A stretch of 64,000 nt of DNA, taken from the NCBI GenBank assembly GCA_905220665.1, contig CAJNAR010000168.1:496001-560000 (forward strand), read 5' to 3'. A model generated the notes under the pieces. It searched no databases and had not been told where the DNA came from. It saw only the letters and a program-made list of their open reading frames with translations. The position numbers and the translations under genes were made by a program. Source of the stretch: Albugo candida. Taxonomy: Eukaryota > Oomycota > Peronosporomycetes > Albuginales > Albuginaceae. This document shows positions 58,396 to 64,000 of the stretch, piece after piece (positions within the stretch are counted from its first letter, which is position 1; the number at the start of each line of letters is the position of its first letter).

Positions 58396-58509
58396 CATCG
58401 CTGAACTTTCAGTCAATCTCAGCTTTTTTCCAGAGTAACATACAACACTTCACCTCTCACAACAAGATGGTGAAACGAGGTTGATTTCTGGTCCACTTCA
58501 GCTTAAATG

Positions 58510-61500
58510 CTAAGGGCACCTCGATTATTTCAACGTGGAACAATGTCTCAGCACTCACGGTGAATGTTGATGGAATTCATAAAAATGGTCTTCTTTTATC
58601 GACCACATCCTATCACAACACTCCATTTGTTATGTTCAAGAAACCAAGTACCACGACCACAAGCAACTGGACTCATTTCAGTTTTTATTATCCTCAAGAA
58701 TGCAGCACAAAATGTTTGTCAATGACCACAACAGTGCTTTCCTCCATCCGACTCAAAACCGCAGTGGCGGCGTCATGACAATCCTTCGTTCAAACTTTTC
58801 CGATTACTCAACAGCTGTAGAACTCACCGAACAAAGCATTCGAAATCGTTATTTGGTTCTGCGTCTTCTCATTCACGATGCACCGGTGTATATTCACAAT
58901 GTATATGAACCGGTCAAGGCCGAGGAACGAGTGGGTTTTTATGAGTTATTGCTTTCCAACACTTTCGAATCGACCGCAACACATATCGTATTTGGTGATT
59001 TCAACACACCACTCGATCCAGCTATCGATGCTTCGAGTGGAACAATTCGACACGAACCAAGTCGATTAGCGTGTTTGGAATGGCTTTCACAGTTGGGTGT
59101 GGTAGACGCTTGGCGAATCCAACATCCGACTGAAAAAGTATTTACAGGACCATTACCGCGCAAGAATCGACTTGATTATATCTGCATGTCGGAAGAGATA
59201 TTCAATATGGTATACAAAACCTCTGAGTATTTTCGTCCACGACATGCCGGAGATCATCTGGCATAAAAAGTAACTTTTGCAAATCCAACTCAATCTCCGG
59301 GTCGAGGATATTGGAAATGATCATTACGACTATTTGAATATCCTAAAGTTGTCGAAGCAATCAAATTGGAAGCGATTTTGGTGCTCGAACAGTTGCGGAC
59401 AACTTCGAATCCCGGTAAAATGTGGGAAAATTGGAAGACGAAAATCAAGAAACGGCTTCAACGCATTGCCAAAGGTTGCAAAAGATAGCCGACGTGATGT
59501 TGAGTCTAGCCAACGTGTTTTGGAAGTCGCAGCAGCACGATATCGCACCCAAGACCCCAATGAGTCACGGTATTTTTACGAATCGAGTCTCTAACAATTT
59601 AGAATTTCAGTCGAAAACAACGCGAAATACAACCACGATGAAAGTTTCGACCATCACGTGAAGCATATGGAGAACTCTACCAAGCATTTTTTTCGCCCTC
59701 CGGATAGTTCGTGTCGTCGCGTGCCGATCGAAAATGTTACAAAAAAATGTGGTACCGTGACATCGAGCCCGAGGGAGATTATTGACGAATTCAGAGATCA
59801 TTTGGGGTGGTGTCATGGGCTCTCTTTATAGCTCAGAGACCGACTTAAATGTTCCAGGTGAAAAAAAGCAAAAAAAGTAACTTGATTGGATTCAAATTTC
59901 CCTTTCCTCGGCAGAGCAAGACCGTCTCTCAACTCGGTTAAGTACGACCGAGATGGCGGAAGCTATCAAGCACATGCGGAGTAGTCCTTCTCCAGGTATG
60001 GATGGACTACCAGCTGCATTTTATCAGCTTGATCCGGAAACGTTTGGAGAGTGTCTGAAGATCGTGTTCGAATATCAGCTGGAAAGAGGAATTTATTTCG
60101 ATCACAACGTCACTCAGCAATCACACTTTTATACAAAAAAGGATCACGAGGTGATCCTGGCAACTATCGACCGATCGCACTGCTTTGCGTCGATGTAAAA
60201 GTACTTTCAAAAGTGTTGGCGTATCGATTGCAACGGTTTTGCCAAAATTGATCCATCAAGATCAAAAAGCATTCGTGCGAGGAAGGTCAATGCATCACAA
60301 TATTCGACATCTGACCGACATTCAAGACTTGGTCACTCATCGTGGGGAGGAAGCTTATGCGACTTTTCTCGACTTTGAGAAAGCATATGATCGAGTCAAT
60401 TGGACGTACATGTTTCGCGTTTTGGTAAAATTGGGCGTTGGAAAAAGTTTCATCGACTGGGTTCGTCTTTTGTACAATAACACAAAGGCGCAGTTGATGA
60501 TTGATGGAAATATCACACCGCCCATTACACCACAACGTGGAGTCAAACAAGGTGATCCTCTCTCAGCATTACTTTTTCCAATGACGATCGAACCTTTGGG
60601 AAATTTACTTCGACAACATGAAGACCATGGCATTTGGATTAATAGCACGACTGTCGCAACTGGATTATTTTTTGCGGACGATTCGACATTGCTTTCAGAG
60701 ACACCAAATGGTGTTTTGACGCAACTCGAACTAGTCCAAGTCTATTGCGATGGATCGGGTGCGAAACTCAACTTGAGTAAATCATCCTTGCTCTCGTCGA
60801 ATCGGACCAAGCCATGTCCACGTATTCCCATTTTGACGATAATGGGTCCGGAGGATCCGGTCAAGTATTTTGGTATTCCGTTCGATCAGAAACCAACTCA
60901 ATCGATGATTATTTCAACTCTCGACAAGCGTTTTTACGATGGGTTTGGTGTATGGTTTCGACGAGCAAGAACTGTTCGTGGTCGACTACTGGTTGCGCAG
61001 ACGATGATTTTATCACGTCTGTGGCATTACACGATGCACGTAGATATACCAGAAGTGACTATTTGACAATGGCAATCGATGTTAAATCGCTTTGTGCTTG
61101 GTCGGAAACACAAAAAAGATTCAAAACATGTTCACCTACTCAGCAAATAGTTTGTATATCTTCGCCGACAAGATGGTGGACTACAAGTTCCTTTTTTGGT
61201 GGGACGACTAAAGCTACAACGTATTCAATTCCTTCAGCAGTTCGCATCCGATGCGTCAACAATTATTCCTGCGAATTGGACAACTGCTTCGACGGAATTA
61301 TTACAACTTATCCAACCTTCCTTTGGACCACACAAACCGATCGATAAATTCACCATCGCATCAAATCGACATGGGAAAATGGTTCAATGGGAGAGCATAT
61401 CGTCATGGTGGAAACAAGCACTTAAAATGTGGCATCAGATGGATTGGAGTATTACAAGTTCAGATTTAAATGTTTCACAACGCCGTCAGTACTACATGGA

Positions 61501-62680
61501 ACAACCGATGTGGTTTCACTGCGACCAAAAGTTACATTACGAAGCTGCTACTCGTCATCCGAGTACGCAAAACGTTTGGTACAATCTTGGCATGGTGGAT
61601 GAACCACATCGAACATTTCGAAAAACGTTTGCTACACTTTTCGACGTTCGAAGTTTGCAAGACTTTTTTCGTGAAAGCGACACATGGCCAACGAAGGAAG
61701 ATTTTGTCGACATGTACTACAACGACGAAGAGCTGAACACATCGGATATGTCTGAAGAAAAGTTGCTGAGTCGACTTTACAATGAAGTCACTCAGATTCT
61801 CCAGCGTATCCACTCGACGATTGGTCTCATCACTTGGATTATACCAACCACAAGTGGCAGATCATTTTATGTGGGAGTAACAAGCACGGAAAGGAAACAC
61901 TATTTTCCATCTATTCCACGCTCACAACTCTCACGAATCGTTTGGAAACCTCCCGAACCAACCAGGAGTCATCCGATGTCGACACATTGGTCATCACGGG
62001 AGAGATCGGACGCACTGGATTCAGAACGAGTTCGAACTTTTATGGCTACATCACGGCATCTTCGAAAACGTGTATTAACAATTTTCGAGGATTTACAGTT
62101 TCGTCTAGCCTTTCGGATGTTGCCAGTTCGATCTCGTTTCTGGCTCTTAAAGGATATTCAGCCCGACATTATATTGTGCACGCAGCCTTCGTGTGGGGCA
62201 GTGGAATCCGATCAACATCTCTTTCTAGAGTGCGAGCAAACGGCACAATTATGGAGGGAGTTACTCCCTAGTTGGGATCAGTTTTTCTCCTCTCGAACAA
62301 GTTGGACGCATATTGCATGTGCAATTGTCCCAACAGTACGGTCGGATTGGAAAGAATATTTAGAGATTATATCAGAATTATGGCTTGCATTGCAAGCGGT
62401 GACACTGCACTTCGTCTGGAGAGATCGGAATCGTCGTTTGTTCGATCAGCGATTATCAACTCCGACAGTCCCAGCACTTTCCGTGATCTACGCCACGTTT
62501 AGTGCGCACGTTCGGTACTTTCGAAGACAGTGTTACGACCAAGAGGAACGCATTCGGCTTGCAAATGTGCTGGATCAACTCGCCACGCAAGGATCATTTG
62601 GTGGATTTTTCAGTAGCCGAAGATCATTACTGCGGGTACGGCACAGGCGAGTGGAAAAGCAAGTGCAACTCGGATCCTAG
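58510..62680 (+). pseudogene. LINE C ORF2 (endonuclease-RT), broken
   Basis: The endonuclease frame (58,700-59,266) has FGDFNTPLD but an upstream one-base loss near 58,590. A CAA to TAA change at 59,264-59,266 ends it in HLA. The linker has the same +1 break as copy B near 59,470, plus a GAA to TAA near 59,593. RT motifs SPGMDGLPAAFY (60,000), QGDPLSALLF (60,550) and FADDSTLL (60,680) follow. The C-terminal part (61,196-62,680) is open and keeps the zf-RVT-like cysteines. Non-functional. Confidence 0.88.
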
Positions 62681-62999
62681 TCCTAGTTGGCTGGTTATGC
62701 TCACCGTAGTGTGGCGCACACCAATTTTCAAACCATGGTCCTTTTGGACCATTTTTACAGCTTTACAACTTTACAGCTTCACAGCATTTACAAGCTGGAC
62801 ACAGTCTCGTATTAAGGTTGCTGAGGCTACTACGATACGAGATTATCAACGAGAAGACATATTATCATCTCTCACAGGTATTTCACGAAACCTTTTTTAT
62901 ATGTATATATGTTATTTAAGATAGCCTAGGCAACTAGAGAAGTCAGTTAGTCTAATTCTAGTAATATAGACACCTTCAACTGATCGAACAATTTTCATT

Positions 63000-64000
63000 T
63001 CACACCATTTCTTGACTCGCAAACTGCAAGGTGATTTTTTGAGCTCCCACATGAGTGCTTCTTGGTTTCTTTTTCAGTGATTCAAGTGACGCCGAGAAAG
63101 AAGCAGCGGCTCCTATATCCAAGAAGTGTGGACCACGTTGACCAAAACGTGGACGTTCGTTTAGCTTTTGATCCCGGTACAGGGAAGAGTTGTGTGCCGA
63201 ATGCGATTCTCTCGCATCCCTTGGTAGCACGCACGATAGGAAGGTGAAGCGAGAAACGTAATCCTCTACTTCGATATATTTACTCCTTTCGACGAATTTG
63301 TCTTGGGAAAATCATTGAGAAGACATTTCACACCTCTTTTGTGGAGGGATCTCAAGATACTCTCCCGTTGGATCCCAAGACCGACTCCAAACACGTCTAG
63401 TCAATATCGGCTCTCTAAGGTCTCGTTCTCTTTGAAGCGGTCTTTTTCACCAAGCACGGTGACAAATTAGCACTCTAGTTGTTCACACGCGTCCGTGGTT
63501 CCAAGAATAACTCGCACATTCTCGCCTGAAATCTTTACCCAATTTAGCGAGTATTCAAGAGGGAATCGAATACCGGGCTGTCGTGATCTCAGAGAATAGA
63601 GGTCAATAATTTTTTTATTTCAAATGCGGGTCAATGCCTGACCCGTTTCCAATATCATCCGAAAAATTTCTTTTGTGATCCTAAATGGCCGTGGTCCCTC
63701 GATTTTGGCGGCCACAAACTGACCAGTCCAGGTACTACCCGGTGTAAACTTCAGATATTGCAGCAATATCGACGCATTCGGCGTGAGAGGCTCCAGCAAT
63801 ATTATGTTTTTGCTCAGCTTGGCTCTTTTCACAAGAACTCTTACCACACGTGTAGTTGTCTTTTTTCACTACTCTGCGACGAGGTGGTGGCTGCGCCACC
63901 CTGTACCGTCTCAAAAGAGTGGGGTTCCTTTGCAGATCATCACAGAGGGATGTAGACTCACCAAAAAGTATGCAACCATCCAAAGCTGGTGGCTCGTGGA
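63000..64000 (-). mobile_element. decayed LINE ORF1 fragment, inverted, running off the edge
   Basis: Minus-strand pieces match ORF1 of copies B and C: STSLCDDLQRNPT near 63,940 (SSPLCDDVESTPT in B), RPFRITKEIFRMILETGQALTR near 63,630-63,690, and ERPRFGQRGPHFLDIG near 63,130. Heavy divergence and stops show an old copy from another subfamily. It lies head-on to copy C's 3' end. Confidence 0.75.

Larger units (their letters stand above)
55928..62979 (+). mobile_element. full-length but inactive L1-like LINE (copy C)
   Basis: 7,052 bp, colinear with copy B from CTTCTCAATTTGCC to CACCTTCAAC. It has the same leader, ORF1, endonuclease, reverse transcriptase and 3' end without poly(A). It retains the C-terminal zinc region that copy B lost (CTQPSCGAVESDQHLFLEC, near 62,180-62,240) and a 187-bp 3' stretch where B has copia sequence. 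No clear target-site duplication was found, so its age or later rearrangement is uncertain. Many nonsense and frameshift changes disable both ORFs. Confidence 0.92.

Noticed and set aside
1..64000. CRISPR arrays, bacterial operons or prophage
   Set aside because: Spliced genes, LINE and copia elements and domain content are eukaryotic; no regularly spaced short direct repeats were seen.

Overview
The window looks like nuclear DNA from an oomycete (water mould or white-rust type). Three things suggest this. The intact genes carry short GT-AG introns (44-64 nt). The domain mixes are ones I associate with oomycetes: a myosin with ankyrin repeats and a FYVE-type finger, an AGC kinase with C2 and FYVE domains, and several FYVE-type genes. 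Genes are packed into tight islands separated by decayed, transposon-rich DNA. The lineage is inferred from domain content; a biotroph such as Albugo would fit, but I could not run a search.

Layout. 1-4,307: a FYVE-finger gene running off the left edge (-), a four-exon glycosylasparaginase (-) and isocitrate lyase (+). 4,308-11,490: gene-poor DNA with one old Ty1/copia relic. 11,518-15,365: a compact island with an EamA-type transporter (+), a two-exon riboflavin kinase (-) and a four-exon ZNF598/Hel2-like RING ubiquitin ligase (+). 16,000-30,700: a nest of retroelements. It holds a truncated L1-like LINE (copy A, +), a copia fragment and a longer copia element (both -). The longer copia element is split by a nearly full-length LINE (copy B, -) flanked by a perfect 15-bp target-site duplication. 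32,945-46,415: the main gene island, with myosin-ANK-FYVE (+), BAR-like/PH/ArfGAP/ANK (+), Arb2-C2-FYVE-AGC kinase (-), a seven-exon dCMP deaminase with an unusual N-terminal extension (-), a 611-aa protein with five copies of an unfamiliar repeat (-) and a five-exon COMMD4-like protein (-). 46,950-48,530: a decayed ankyrin-FYVE gene. 48,540-55,920: gene-poor DNA with a broken DDE transposon, a broken unrecognised gene and a large inverted repeat. 55,928-64,000: a second full-length but dead LINE (copy C, +), abutted by an inverted, decayed LINE ORF1 fragment.

Function. The 33-48 kb island is dominated by membrane-trafficking and phosphoinositide themes: a motor, an ArfGAP, FYVE proteins, a FYVE/C2 kinase and a COMMD (Commander/endosomal recycling) subunit. 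Isocitrate lyase points to the glyoxylate cycle, riboflavin kinase to FMN synthesis, dCMP deaminase to dTTP supply, glycosylasparaginase to lysosomal glycoprotein turnover and the Hel2-like ligase to ribosome quality control.

The most notable observations are these. The young LINE copies B and C share the same ORF2 frameshift while the older copy A is in frame at that site. LINE B has a 288-bp copia-derived block in place of part of its 3' end. A 52-bp perfect palindrome lies in LINE A. An Arb2-C2-FYVE-kinase fusion gene stops 3 bp from its convergent neighbour. The 611-aa protein carries the unfamiliar repeat family.
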